From positions 1 to 64,000 of the forward strand of contig CALJKR010000063.1 in NCBI GenBank assembly GCA_937974555.1: a DNA stretch of 64,000 bases, read 5' to 3'. A model generated the notes under the pieces. It searched no databases. It saw nothing but the letters and a program-made list of their open reading frames with translations, and was not told the origin of the DNA. The position numbers and the translations under genes were made by a program. Origin of the DNA: an uncultured Flavobacteriales bacterium. Its GTDB lineage: Bacteria; Bacteroidota; Bacteroidia; Flavobacteriales_D; Sanyastnellaceae. Position 1 is the stretch's first letter. Each line of letters starts with the position of its first letter. This document shows, in pieces, positions 1-9,220 of this stretch.

Positions 1-99
1 CTGTGCAGTAAACACGGATTAATTAGCTATTTGAATAAAGTGTTTTGGATTCAATCGGACGAAATAATAAGATCAAAGACAATTATCGATTAAATAATG
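1..99. other. Window edge, no gene seen
   Basis: AT-rich sequence downstream of the minus-strand gene that stops at position 100. I see no ORF, hairpin with a U tract or RNA gene in it. Confidence 0.5.
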
Positions 100-981
100 T
101 CAAATTTCGATTTGCGCTTTTCTCCGAAAAAATGGGGTGAATATTTGGGCCCCTTTTTCGTTCAGATGTTCCCGATCCAAATACAATGAATCCGCTGTGA
201 TCTCATTTTTAAAATCCATAAAAACCAAATTTGGGAACCGCTTTTGGACAAATTGAGATACAAACTCCAGATCATCTGGATTACTGGAATGATGGACAGG
301 ACATCGCATCAACTTTACTTCCACCTCCCGCTCTTGGCAAAAAACGATGAATGATTCCAGGGCTTGGACATTGCGTTCAAATGGAACCAACGTGGATGAG
401 TCACCGCTCCAAGTTTTGATTTTCAAACTATCTGCACAAGTCCTATCATTCACTTCATGTCCACCCCACTCCATTTGCTTGAAATCATTCGTCCGATCTG
501 CATGAATGGATGCCGTTAACAATCTTTTTTGCGCGATAAAAAACTTTTGCATCCAGGATAGGGGTGAATGCACAAACAAATCCCATTGCACGGACAAAGG
601 CAGGATGGGATAATAGGATTTGAAAGCCCTTTCCATGTGTTCTTCATCGTAAATCCAATCTTCCATTTTTGAAGAGAGCTGTCCAGCATTACATTCAATG
701 ATTACCGTTTTTATGTGTGGATTCTGCGCTACGATAAATCTTCCTTTGACTACTGCGTAATACCAAGCCTCCCCTGATTTTCCCAGATGCACCCAACTTG
801 AATCCTCCAGGAGGGAGCAAGCTGGATGAGAATCACCCAATATCAAAACATCTTGATGGGGTTGAACAACAAATGCATGATGGGTTAATGTTCGCTCGAT
901 CAATACCCATCGAAGTCCTGCAATCAGCACAGCCAATCCCAATGAAAAAACAACCAATATGTACACGAGTTGTTTTTTCAT
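100..981 (-). CDS. SGNH/GDSL-like protein, membrane-anchored
   Basis: Protein of 293 residues. An N-terminal hydrophobic stretch (about residues 5-25) looks like a signal anchor, placing the rest outside the cytoplasm. Residues 49-52 read GDSH, the block I motif of SGNH hydrolases with Ser51 as likely nucleophile, and Asp269/His272 near the C-terminus (DREHLNEKGA) match the DxxH block V. That suggests an esterase or O-acyl-transfer fold, but blocks II and III are not obvious, so activity is inferred. It starts three bases after the stop of anmK and is surely co-transcribed with it. A role on a cell-wall or surface-glycan acyl group would fit the neighbour but is a guess. Confidence 0.6.
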   Translation of the reverse strand: MKKQLVYILVVFSLGLAVLIAGLRWVLIERTLTHHAFVVQPHQDVLILGDSHPACSLLEDSSWVHLGKSGEAWYYAVVKGRFIVAQNPHIKTVIIECNAGQLSSKMEDWIYDEEHMERAFKSYYPILPLSVQWDLFVHSPLSWMQKFFIAQKRLLTASIHADRTNDFKQMEWGGHEVNDRTCADSLKIKTWSGDSSTLVPFERNVQALESFIVFCQEREVEVKLMRCPVHHSSNPDDLEFVSQFVQKRFPNLVFMDFKNEITADSLYLDREHLNEKGAQIFTPFFRRKAQIEI

Positions 982-984
982 GTC

Positions 985-2052
985 TTAGTAATAATAGAGT
1001 CCTCCACCAGTAGAAGATTTTTCTGCTCCGGTCACAGATGGCAACGCATTCCTTTGCATTTCCCATCGCAAGACACCCAAAAAGGCAAAAATCAAGGCCT
1101 CTTTGAATTGAATCAAATCATCATCTGGAATATGCCATTGCATTTCAGGAGCCAAGGCCTTTAACCTTTCAATCAGCAAAGTGTGGTAAGCGCCGCCACC
1201 AGTCACCAAAACTGAACCTGTCCATCCATTTACAATGCGTGCAATTTGAATCGCCTCGTGTTCCACCACCGTAGCCATCATATCTACAACAGGGATGGCA
1301 AATTGCTTGAGGATGGGAATGAAATCGGATTCCAACCACTCTTTGCCCATGGATTTAGGCGGTGGTTCCTGGTAGTAGGCCAAGGCATTAAGTTGGGCAA
1401 GCAAATCGCTGTGTACTACACCCAATCGGGCTTGTTCACCACCCGCATCGAACAAGGATCCCAATCTTTGAGATAATATATTCAATGGCAGATTGCAGGG
1501 GCAGATATCAAAAGCCAACCTTTCTCCGTTGATCTCATAGGAGATGTTGGCAATTCCACCGAGATTGAGGCAAAAAGCATATTGCTGAAAAAGCAAAGCA
1601 TCACCGATGGGAACCAGCGGAGCCCCTTGTCCGCCATAAGCCACATCGGTAGATCTGAAATCACCAATCACCGGCAATTGTGCAGCAACCGCGAGATTGG
1701 CAGGTGATCCCAATTGATAGGTAAATCCCAATTGCGGTTGATGGAAAACCGTATGACCATGCGACGCAACAAAGTCGACTTGGGCAATGGGATTCTTTTT
1801 GCACCACAAAGCGACCTGCTCCCCCATCCAGGTACCCCAACTTCGATCCAAAGCGATTAATCTGGATGCAGATTGCTGATCCAATTCCTGCAGCTCTTTG
1901 CGCTGGCCTTCTGAGTATGACACCGTCTCAGCTGAAATAATCTGATATTCCCAATGATCCTCCTTCCAACCCAATCGACAATAGGCCAAATCCAAGCCAT
2001 CACAGCTCGTTCCGCTCATCAATCCAATCACATGGTAATCTCGTCCCTCCAT
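985..2052 (-). CDS. anmK: Anhydro-N-acetylmuramic acid kinase
   Basis: AnmK hydrolyses the 1,6-anhydro ring of anhydroMurNAc and phosphorylates it to MurNAc-6-phosphate, a step of peptidoglycan recycling in the cytoplasm. The N-terminus MSGTSCDGLDLAY is the family's phosphate-binding signature, and the later GDFRSTDVAYGGQGAPLVP block and LNLGGIANIS are also typical. With the start at 2052 the protein has 355 residues, near the usual length. The frame is open up to 2151, but that longer form would run over the start of the divergent gene at 2146 and adds a tail absent from the family, so 2052 is preferred. It is first in an operon with the SGNH-like gene. Confidence 0.93.
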   Translation of the reverse strand: MEGRDYHVIGLMSGTSCDGLDLAYCRLGWKEDHWEYQIISAETVSYSEGQRKELQELDQQSASRLIALDRSWGTWMGEQVALWCKKNPIAQVDFVASHGHTVFHQPQLGFTYQLGSPANLAVAAQLPVIGDFRSTDVAYGGQGAPLVPIGDALLFQQYAFCLNLGGIANISYEINGERLAFDICPCNLPLNILSQRLGSLFDAGGEQARLGVVHSDLLAQLNALAYYQEPPPKSMGKEWLESDFIPILKQFAIPVVDMMATVVEHEAIQIARIVNGWTGSVLVTGGGAYHTLLIERLKALAPEMQWHIPDDDLIQFKEALIFAFLGVLRWEMQRNALPSVTGAEKSSTGGGLYYY

Positions 2053-2145
2053 AACGCAATGATATTTCACATTTATCGAAGCGCAAAGATTTTTTTTTGT
2101 AGACCAAATATGGCTTTTCTTTGCACCCATTAAATTTCTCGAACA

Positions 2146-3285
2146 ATGCACTTCGAATTATCAGAAGAACACAAAGCTGTTCAGCAAGCCGCAAGAGAGT
2201 TTGCGCAAAACGTATTGAAGCCCGGTGTAATCGAAAGAGACGAGCACCAGAAATTTCCTGTAGAGGAAATCAAGCAATTGGCTGAATTGGGATTCATGGG
2301 TATGATGGTTAGTCCAGCGTACGGTGGATCAGGGATGGATACGCTGAGCTATGTTTTGGCGATGGAAGAAATCTCTAAAATCGACGCGTCCACCTCAGTA
2401 TGTATGTCCGTAAATAACAGTTTGGTGACTTGGGGTTTAGAAGCCTTTGGAACAGAAGAACAAAAGCAGAAATTCCTAACGCCGTTGGCCAATGGAGAAA
2501 AAATTGGTGCTTTCTGTTTGTCTGAGCCAGAAGCTGGGTCAGACGCTACCTCTCAACGTACCACTGCCGTAGATATGGGCGACTACTACTTATTGAACGG
2601 AACCAAGAACTGGATTACCAACGGAAGCAGCGCTTCAACTTATTTGGTGATTGCTCAAACAGACGTTGAAAAAGGACACAAAGGAATCAATTGCTTGATT
2701 GTTGAAAGAGGCATGGAAGGTTTCATCGTGGGTGCCAAAGAAAACAAAATGGGGATTCGCGCCAGCGACACCCATACATTGTTATTCAATGATGTAAAAG
2801 TCCCCAAAGCCAACCGCATTGGTGATGACGGATTCGGTTTCAAATTCGCAATGAAGACATTGAGTGGTGGTCGCATTGGTATTGCTGCCCAGGCTTTGGG
2901 TATAGCCGCAGGTGCTTATGAATTGGCTTTGGCTTATTCAAAAGAAAGAAAAGCATTTGGCAAAGAAATTTCAAAGCACCAAGCCATCGCTTTCAAATTG
3001 GCAGACATGGCCACGGAAATCGAAGCTGCACGTATGTTGGTATACAAAGCGGCTTGGTTAAAAGACCAACACATGAATTACGACGAAGCCAGTGCAATGG
3101 CCAAATTGTATGCTTCACACGTTGCGATGAAACATACCGTTGAAGCAGTTCAAATCCACGGTGGTTATGGCTTTGTAAAAGAATACCACGTTGAACGACT
3201 GATGCGTGATGCCAAAATCACCCAGATTTATGAAGGAACCAGCGAGGTTCAAAAAATTGTAATCTCACGTAGCGTATTGGGCTAA
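2146..3285 (+). CDS. Acyl-CoA dehydrogenase (short-chain/butyryl type)
   Basis: FAD enzyme of 379 residues that makes the trans-2,3 double bond in acyl-CoA during fatty-acid or branched amino-acid breakdown. It follows the family throughout: FCLSEPEAGSD (flavin/substrate-binding region, residues about 125-135), KNWITNG, the RKAFGKEI block, the IHGGYG motif, and YEGTSEVQ near the C-terminus in which Glu363 matches the catalytic base of short-chain acyl-CoA dehydrogenases. The chain length of the substrate cannot be told from sequence alone. The gene stands alone, divergent from anmK and tail-to-tail (3 bases apart) with the repeat protein that follows. Confidence 0.93.
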   Translation: MHFELSEEHKAVQQAAREFAQNVLKPGVIERDEHQKFPVEEIKQLAELGFMGMMVSPAYGGSGMDTLSYVLAMEEISKIDASTSVCMSVNNSLVTWGLEAFGTEEQKQKFLTPLANGEKIGAFCLSEPEAGSDATSQRTTAVDMGDYYLLNGTKNWITNGSSASTYLVIAQTDVEKGHKGINCLIVERGMEGFIVGAKENKMGIRASDTHTLLFNDVKVPKANRIGDDGFGFKFAMKTLSGGRIGIAAQALGIAAGAYELALAYSKERKAFGKEISKHQAIAFKLADMATEIEAARMLVYKAAWLKDQHMNYDEASAMAKLYASHVAMKHTVEAVQIHGGYGFVKEYHVERLMRDAKITQIYEGTSEVQKIVISRSVLG

Positions 3286-3288
3286 GCC

Positions 3289-6102
3289 CTATTTCGCTAG
3301 GATGATTCGTTGAGTGAATTTATTTTCCAGACGAATCATGTACACCCCATTACTGAGCGCATCCAAATGGATGCGCTCATTTTTTTGCACCCACTGGGTA
3401 AAGACTAAGTTCCCCAAAACATCAAAAATCTCCATTTGCATTGTTTGGGTTAAACCCAAAATTTCAATGACACCCGCACTGGGATTGGGAAATACATAAA
3501 GAGATTGAAGCTTCAAATCGGCAACACCATTGACGATCTGACCATCACAATTCTCGTCGACGGCATTGTCCGGAATTTCCGCAGCCGCTGGATTGATTAA
3601 GCTATCTGCATCATTGCAATCGCCGGCCAACAAAGCATACCCAACACCGGGGTCATCGCAAGTATTGGTGTACCAATTCGCCCCAAATCCATCCAAATCT
3701 TGGTCAACGAACCAATCGGAAAAGACCAAGCCTTCATCAATTACACCGTTGCAATTGTCATCTGCATTGTTACAAATCTCAGCAAAAGGTAGAATGCATA
3801 TCACCACACCTGCATCTGTTGCCAAAGGATTGTAGTTGCAAGCTGAGGAGTCCATACATCCCACAATCTCCAACTCATCACACACACCATCGCCGTCTGA
3901 ATCGTTCATGCAGGTGCCATCACAATTCACATAATCCAGTGGGTAGGCACAAGTATCCAAATTCGTAGAAAAGGGATTGTAGTTGCAAGCAGCGGGGTCT
4001 GGACAACCCCAAATTTCATTTTCATCACAAACCCCATCTCCATCCAAGTCTTGTAAACATTGTCCCAAACAATTCAAATATGGTTCTGGATAATTGCATG
4101 CACTTGGATCGGTCGCTTCATTGGAAAAGTTACAAGCCAATGGGTCCTGGCATCCAGGAATTTCAAAGGAGTTGCAAACACCATCGCCATCGCTATCAAG
4201 CAAACACTGTCCTGAACAATTGTATCCCGCATTGGGATAAGTACAAGTTCCACTGTCTGTGGCTTCTGGATTGAAATTGCAAGCGTTTGCATCCACGCAT
4301 CCCGTGATTTCGTTTTCATCACAAACGCCATCGCCATCAGCATCATTTATGCAGTTACCTGCACAATTTAAGCCGGGCGTTGGATATAAACATGTCGAGG
4401 GATCAGTGGCTACATTGGAATAATTACAAGCCAAAGCATCTTGGCATCCTGTGATTTCAAAAGCATTGCAAATGCCATCTCCATCCGTATCTGCTATACA
4501 TTGCCCCGTGCAATTGTAACCCAAAGCAGGATAAAAGCAAGGCGCAGGATTGGTAGCCATGGGATTGTAATTGCAAGCTTGGGGAGAAAAACATCCTACT
4601 ATTTCCAATTCATCGCAAACATCATCACTGTCATCGTCATGCAAACACTCGCCATTGCATTGATAATAGGGTTGCGGAAATACGCAAGGACCTGGATCTG
4701 TGGCCATCGCATTGTAATTGCATGCTTCTGGATTTTGACATCCCTGAATTTCAAATGAATTGCAAATGCCATCATTGTCTGAATCGAGCAAACAAACCCC
4801 TTGGCAATCGTATCCATTCACTGCAAAAGAACAACTTCCTGCATCCGTTGCTGAAGAGTTAAAATTACAAGCAGCAGGATCTTGGCACCCCACTATTTCC
4901 CATTCATCACATACTCCATCACCATCGCTGTCCGTGACACATTGCAAATCACAATCTAATCCCGGTTGTGGATAAATACAAACTGAAGCGTCCGTTGCAA
5001 GGGCATTGTAGTTGCAGGCATTGGCATCATTACATCCTGAAATTTCCAATTCATTGCAAACACCATCTCCGTCAATATCATTAACACATTGGCCTAAACA
5101 ATTGTAATTCAAAATAGAAAAAGTACACTCGCCCAAATCCGTGGCTTCCGGATTGTAATTGCAAGCATTCACATTTTGACATCCCACCACTTCCAATGCA
5201 TCACATACACCGTCGCCATCTTCATCCTGAATGCATTGCCCTTGACAGTTATAGTAAGTCAAAGGATAATTGCATGCACCTGCGTCTGTTGCAGAAGCGT
5301 TGTAATTGCATGCACTTAAATCCATGCATCCGACCGTCTCATTTTGATCACAGATACCATCACCATCCGCATCATTCAAACAAATTCCATTGCATGAATA
5401 ATAGGTCATCGCATACTGACATTCACCGGCGTCACTGGCTTGAGGATTGTAATTACAGGCCAACATATCTTGACAGCCTTGTATTTCGTTGGCATTACAG
5501 ACCCCGTCATTGTCATCGTCCAAGAGACAAACACCATTGCAATCGTAGTATTGTGCCGCAAATGAACAGGGGCCCGCGATGGTTGCCGTGGCGTCGTAAT
5601 TACAGGCCGTCGGATTCATGCATCCCGTCACGGGATCTGGCCATGTGAAGTTGGTTATTTTTAATGTCGATGCGCCGTAAGCATCGTCATTTGAAAAAAT
5701 CGCAAAGCCAATGGTGCTTCCAGCTGTGGCGTAAAAGGATATGGTCCCTGAGGCTGAAACCGCTGGATTGCCCTCTGTGATGGGCTGATAAAAAGTGTTG
5801 ACATAATAGGCCGCATCTTCATACAATGCATTGTCCAAAGTGGTATGTTCCCAAGTAAAACTGTAGGTTCCTGAAATGGGAGCTACCATGGTAACCTTGG
5901 TCTCCACCAACATAAATGAAATGGCGTTACTCCCTTTGAGTGTGAGCATCGATGTGGTAAAAGTGCGCAATCCGTTTCCACCGGGATCTTGATAAAAAGT
6001 CCAATTGGTGGAGGCATGCGTTCCAGTGAATCCGCTCCCCGCTTGAACATCCGCGGTGGATATCAAAAACAAAAAAGCCGTTATGTAAGACAACATCTTC
6101 AT
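3289..6102 (-). CDS. Secreted T9SS protein with twelve 49-residue Cys/Asp repeats
   Basis: Protein of 937 residues. A Sec signal peptide (residues 1-21) is followed by a beta-sandwich-like domain (about 24-155). Residues 160-747 are twelve tandem units of exactly 49 residues, each built as GCxxxxACNYNxxATD, four more Cys, then DxDGDGVCDxxEI; the second half resembles thrombospondin type 3 calcium-binding repeats. A partial thirteenth unit begins at 748. Then comes a MopE-like segment (EICNNADDNCNG ... DGDCNDADS ... DENCDGQ) and a T9SS type A sorting domain (FPNPS ... YMIRL) over the last 75 residues. Six Cys per unit suggest disulphides outside the cell. Function unknown; an adhesin or Ca-dependent surface stalk is plausible. 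It is a single-gene unit. Confidence 0.88.
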   Translation of the reverse strand: MKMLSYITAFLFLISTADVQAGSGFTGTHASTNWTFYQDPGGNGLRTFTTSMLTLKGSNAISFMLVETKVTMVAPISGTYSFTWEHTTLDNALYEDAAYYVNTFYQPITEGNPAVSASGTISFYATAGSTIGFAIFSNDDAYGASTLKITNFTWPDPVTGCMNPTACNYDATATIAGPCSFAAQYYDCNGVCLLDDDNDGVCNANEIQGCQDMLACNYNPQASDAGECQYAMTYYSCNGICLNDADGDGICDQNETVGCMDLSACNYNASATDAGACNYPLTYYNCQGQCIQDEDGDGVCDALEVVGCQNVNACNYNPEATDLGECTFSILNYNCLGQCVNDIDGDGVCNELEISGCNDANACNYNALATDASVCIYPQPGLDCDLQCVTDSDGDGVCDEWEIVGCQDPAACNFNSSATDAGSCSFAVNGYDCQGVCLLDSDNDGICNSFEIQGCQNPEACNYNAMATDPGPCVFPQPYYQCNGECLHDDDSDDVCDELEIVGCFSPQACNYNPMATNPAPCFYPALGYNCTGQCIADTDGDGICNAFEITGCQDALACNYSNVATDPSTCLYPTPGLNCAGNCINDADGDGVCDENEITGCVDANACNFNPEATDSGTCTYPNAGYNCSGQCLLDSDGDGVCNSFEIPGCQDPLACNFSNEATDPSACNYPEPYLNCLGQCLQDLDGDGVCDENEIWGCPDPAACNYNPFSTNLDTCAYPLDYVNCDGTCMNDSDGDGVCDELEIVGCMDSSACNYNPLATDAGVVICILPFAEICNNADDNCNGVIDEGLVFSDWFVDQDLDGFGANWYTNTCDDPGVGYALLAGDCNDADSLINPAAAEIPDNAVDENCDGQIVNGVADLKLQSLYVFPNPSAGVIEILGLTQTMQMEIFDVLGNLVFTQWVQKNERIHLDALSNGVYMIRLENKFTQRIILAK
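3862..5625 (-). repeat. Twelve coding tandem repeats, 147 bp period
   Basis: DNA for residues 160-747 of the protein above. Each unit is 49 codons with no length variation. The DNA of neighbouring units differs a good deal at third positions and in variable residues, so the array is old or under diversifying drift rather than freshly amplified. Confidence 0.9.
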
Positions 6103-6130
6103 AACGGCAAGATAGCGATAGTTCTTCTAT

Positions 6131-6448
6131 TTACAGAAATCCCAATTCCAATTGAGCAGCTTCCGACATCATGGACTTGTCCCATTGGGGCTCCCAAGTA
6201 ATCTCTACTTTACAATCCGACACACCCGGTGTGTCTTTTACCTTGGATTCCACTTCTGGTGGAAGGGTTTCAGCTACGGGACAGCTCGGTGAGGTTAAGG
6301 TCATGGAAATGACAACTCCTCCATCCTCTGCGACATTGATGCCATATATCAAACCCAACTCATAGATATCCACCGGAATCTCGGGGTCATAAATGGTCTT
6401 TAACGTTGCAATAATATCTTCTGTCAATTGATCCTTGTCCATTGTCAT
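6131..6448 (-). CDS. sufT: DUF59/MIP18-family Fe-S assembly protein (SufT-like)
   Basis: Protein of 105 residues of the DUF59 (MIP18/PaaD) family, recognised by the N-terminal LKTIYDPEIPVDIYELGLIY block and the TSPSCPVAE motif, whose Cys is the conserved residue of the family. SufT proteins help mature Fe-S proteins. It is the last gene of the suf operon and its ATG overlaps the sufE stop (ATGA, 6445-6448). No extra domain is present. Family call is firm; the exact step it acts on is not known from sequence. Confidence 0.88.
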   Translation of the reverse strand: MTMDKDQLTEDIIATLKTIYDPEIPVDIYELGLIYGINVAEDGGVVISMTLTSPSCPVAETLPPEVESKVKDTPGVSDCKVEITWEPQWDKSMMSEAAQLELGFL

Positions 6449-6858
6449 TGCATTAATAATCCATATGTTTTGATTTGCTTGATCATCGCCGCCAACCCAT
6501 TGCTTCGGGTTGGAGATAAATTTTCAAGCAATCCAATTTCTTTTAAAAAATCCATCGGGGCGTCTACAATATCCTGTCCTTTCTCTCCCTCAAAAACGCG
6601 CAAAATCAAACTCACCATGCCCTTGGTGATAATCGCATCACTGTCTGCTGTGAAATGCAATGTGCCGTTTTCATTTTTACTGGCCGATATCCAAACCCGG
6701 GATTGGCAACCCTTGATTAAATGATCTTCGATCTTCAACGATTCATCCAATACCGGAAGATCTTTCCCCAAATCGATGATGTACTCATACTTCTCCATCC
6801 AAGTAGGAAACATGGCAAATTCAGATATCAACTCTTGCTGTTTTTGAATGATACTCAT
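6445..6858 (-). CDS. sufE: Cysteine desulfuration protein SufE
   Basis: SufE takes the persulfide sulfur from SufS and hands it to the SufBCD scaffold. The protein has 137 residues and carries the conserved GCQSRVW motif with Cys51, the acceptor cysteine, and the C-terminal SPTRSNGLAAM helix typical of the family. It overlaps sufS upstream and sufT downstream by four bases each, so the three are translationally coupled. Confidence 0.95.
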   Translation of the reverse strand: MSIIQKQQELISEFAMFPTWMEKYEYIIDLGKDLPVLDESLKIEDHLIKGCQSRVWISASKNENGTLHFTADSDAIITKGMVSLILRVFEGEKGQDIVDAPMDFLKEIGLLENLSPTRSNGLAAMIKQIKTYGLLMQ

Positions 6859-8078
6859 GACAACATGTCTAAGGTTTTAATCAATGCTTTTTTGAAATAA
6901 GCTATCTCCTCTTCGGTATTGTAAACGGCAAAAGAAGCACGTGCACTTCCGGTTAATTGCATCGATTCCCACAGGGGTTGTGTACAATGGTGCCCCGTTC
7001 TCACTGCAATGCCCTGTTGATCCAACAAGGCACCGATATCGCCCGGATGAATTTCGGGATGAACAAAACTATATAGCGCTACACGATTTTCAGCCTGGCC
7101 AATCCATTGCAATGCAGGAATAGATTCCATTACATCTTGCATGGCTCTTTTCTGCATGGCTTCCACTTCATGGATAAAATTCCAACCCAAATTGGTATAC
7201 CATCGAATGGCTTCTGATAACGCGATGATCCCTTCGATATTGGGCGTTCCTGCTTCAAACTTGTAGGGCAATTGATTGAATGTCGTGCCGGAAAAACTTA
7301 CTCGATCGATCATCTCTCCACCGGTGCGAAACACCTGCATGGATTCCAAAACAGACTTCTTACCATACAACACACCAATTCCCGTTGGGCAATACAATTT
7401 ATGACCAGAGAAAACCAACCAATCACAATTCAATTGCTGAACATCCAATGCGAAATGACTCACCGCTTGTGCACCATCAATCAGCACTTTGGCTCCAACG
7501 GCATGCGCGCGTTGTATCATGTCTGCAACCGGATGTACGACACCCGTAGCATTGCTTACCCAGCCAACGGCAACCAACTTGGTCTTGGGGGAAACCCAAT
7601 CGGCATAATTCGACACCCAACTTCCATCGGGATTCAATGGAATCACTTTTAAAACTCCTTTTGTTCTTTTGCACAACTCTTGCCAAGGAACAATATTGGC
7701 ATGATGCTCAGAAGTTGCGATTAAAATCTCATCGCCTTCTTTGATGTTTTCGTTTCCCCAAGCATAAGCCACCAAATTGATTCCATCGGTAGTTCCTTGG
7801 GTATAAATAATCTCTTCAACGGATGAGGCCCCTAAAAATTCTTTCACCACTTCGCGGGCTTCTTCCATCCGTGCAGTGGCCAAGTTGGCCAAATAATGCG
7901 CTCCACGGTGTACATTGGAATTGTACTGGTGGTAGTATTCTTGAATGCACGCGGTCACCGCCTCTGGTTTCTGCGTGGTTGCCGCATTGTCCAAGTAAAC
8001 CAATTCCACTCCCCTCACCTTTTGGTGAAGGATGGGAAACTCTCTCCTAATATTTAGTATTTGCTGCGCGATGCTCAT
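6855..8078 (-). CDS. sufS: Cysteine desulfurase SufS
   Basis: PLP enzyme of 407 residues that removes sulfur from L-cysteine for Fe-S cluster building. Seen: N-terminal YLDNAATTQKP, the PLP lysine Lys227 in SGHKLYCPTG, and the catalytic Cys365 in RTGHHCTQP, the group II (SufS-type) short active-site form that depends on SufE, which is encoded next. The start overlaps the end of sufD (ATGA at 8075-8078). Confidence 0.96.
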   Translation of the reverse strand: MSIAQQILNIRREFPILHQKVRGVELVYLDNAATTQKPEAVTACIQEYYHQYNSNVHRGAHYLANLATARMEEAREVVKEFLGASSVEEIIYTQGTTDGINLVAYAWGNENIKEGDEILIATSEHHANIVPWQELCKRTKGVLKVIPLNPDGSWVSNYADWVSPKTKLVAVGWVSNATGVVHPVADMIQRAHAVGAKVLIDGAQAVSHFALDVQQLNCDWLVFSGHKLYCPTGIGVLYGKKSVLESMQVFRTGGEMIDRVSFSGTTFNQLPYKFEAGTPNIEGIIALSEAIRWYTNLGWNFIHEVEAMQKRAMQDVMESIPALQWIGQAENRVALYSFVHPEIHPGDIGALLDQQGIAVRTGHHCTQPLWESMQLTGSARASFAVYNTEEEIAYFKKALIKTLDMLS

Positions 8079-9220
8079 ATTTCATCGGCAATGATACGCC
8101 CTCTTTGTGACAAGGCTTTCTTGACATAGTTCACCACCGTTTCATTCTGAGAACGATCGATCACCTCTTTCACATATGCAGACACCAACAATTGTTTGGC
8201 TCCTTCTGCACTCAATCCTCTTGCACGCAAATAAAACAAAGCCTCTTCATCAAACTGACCTGTCGTGGATCCATGTGAACATCGCACGTCATCCGCGTAT
8301 ATTTCCAATTCTGGCTTGGTGTCAATCACCGCATGGTCACTCATCATGATGTTCTTATTGCTTTGATAAGCCTCCGTTTTTTGCGCATCTCTGCGAACAA
8401 AAACCTTTCCGTTAAATACCGCTTTGGAGTGGTCATACATCACGCCTTTGTATAATTCGTTGGAAGTACAATGCGGAACGCGGTGATCCACTACAGTGTG
8501 GTTGTCGACAAACTGTTGGGCATGGGGCAAATAAAATCCAGCCAATCCAGCATGCGATCCTTCGCCATTCAAAGTCATGTGCAAATTGTTTCTTACCCAA
8601 GCTCCATCCAAAGTATGGGTAACCACATTGCAATGACTATTTTTCCCTTGCTCTACATTCACTTCCAAAATCTGAAAATGCGCATCTGCATTGTCTTGTA
8701 TAATGTCTACTTCAACCCGGGCATTGTCCGCCACTTCAATTTGGATCACTCCATTGCAGAATGAATGGTCTTTGCCTTCGAAATGAAAAACGAATTTAGA
8801 CTGGCTGTTGGCATTGGCACGAACGACAATACGTGGTTGCACCCAGGCTTGATCTCCATGGGTTTTGATGACCCATTGAAAAGGCTCGTCGATTTGTTCA
8901 TTTTGAGGAATGGTTATTCCCCAACTGCCTGAGCATAGCGCAGCATTCACTTGAGCAAAATAAGTTTGACCCAAAGTACCCGCAGTTTCTTGATGCAATT
9001 CAAACTCCGGATCACTGTTGATTTCTCCCGATGTTAATTTCCAATCTCCTTGCGCCAACTTTTGGGTTCGGGTATACTTCCATTCCTCCATCCGGGTATT
9101 GGGGAAATCTCTATGCGCCAAAATCGACGAAGCTTCTTCTGCCAATGCGCCACCCAATTTTGGAGCGTGTGCATTGCTCGTCAGCCACTTGTGAAATGTT
9201 GAAACCAGGGTTGTTTCCAT
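8075..9220 (-). CDS. sufD: Fe-S assembly scaffold protein SufD
   Basis: Protein of 381 residues that with SufB and SufC forms the SufBC2D scaffold. The N-terminal helical part (MEEWKYT motif) is followed by a right-handed beta-helix core and the C-terminal CSHGSTTGQFDEEALFYLRARG block, in which the HGSTTG stretch is the SufD form of the SufB/SufD signature. The start codon shares one base with the sufC stop (TAATG). Confidence 0.95.
   Translation of the reverse strand: METTLVSTFHKWLTSNAHAPKLGGALAEEASSILAHRDFPNTRMEEWKYTRTQKLAQGDWKLTSGEINSDPEFELHQETAGTLGQTYFAQVNAALCSGSWGITIPQNEQIDEPFQWVIKTHGDQAWVQPRIVVRANANSQSKFVFHFEGKDHSFCNGVIQIEVADNARVEVDIIQDNADAHFQILEVNVEQGKNSHCNVVTHTLDGAWVRNNLHMTLNGEGSHAGLAGFYLPHAQQFVDNHTVVDHRVPHCTSNELYKGVMYDHSKAVFNGKVFVRRDAQKTEAYQSNKNIMMSDHAVIDTKPELEIYADDVRCSHGSTTGQFDEEALFYLRARGLSAEGAKQLLVSAYVKEVIDRSQNETVVNYVKKALSQRGRIIADEI

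Noticed and set aside
3862..5625. Regular 147-bp periodicity that could be taken for a CRISPR-like array
   Set aside because: The period encodes in-frame 49-residue units of a secreted protein; there are no identical repeats or unique spacers.
5196..5648. 150-codon plus-strand frame rich in His/Arg
   Set aside because: Antisense shadow of the Cys/Asp repeat gene; its bias follows from the repeats and it has no start context.
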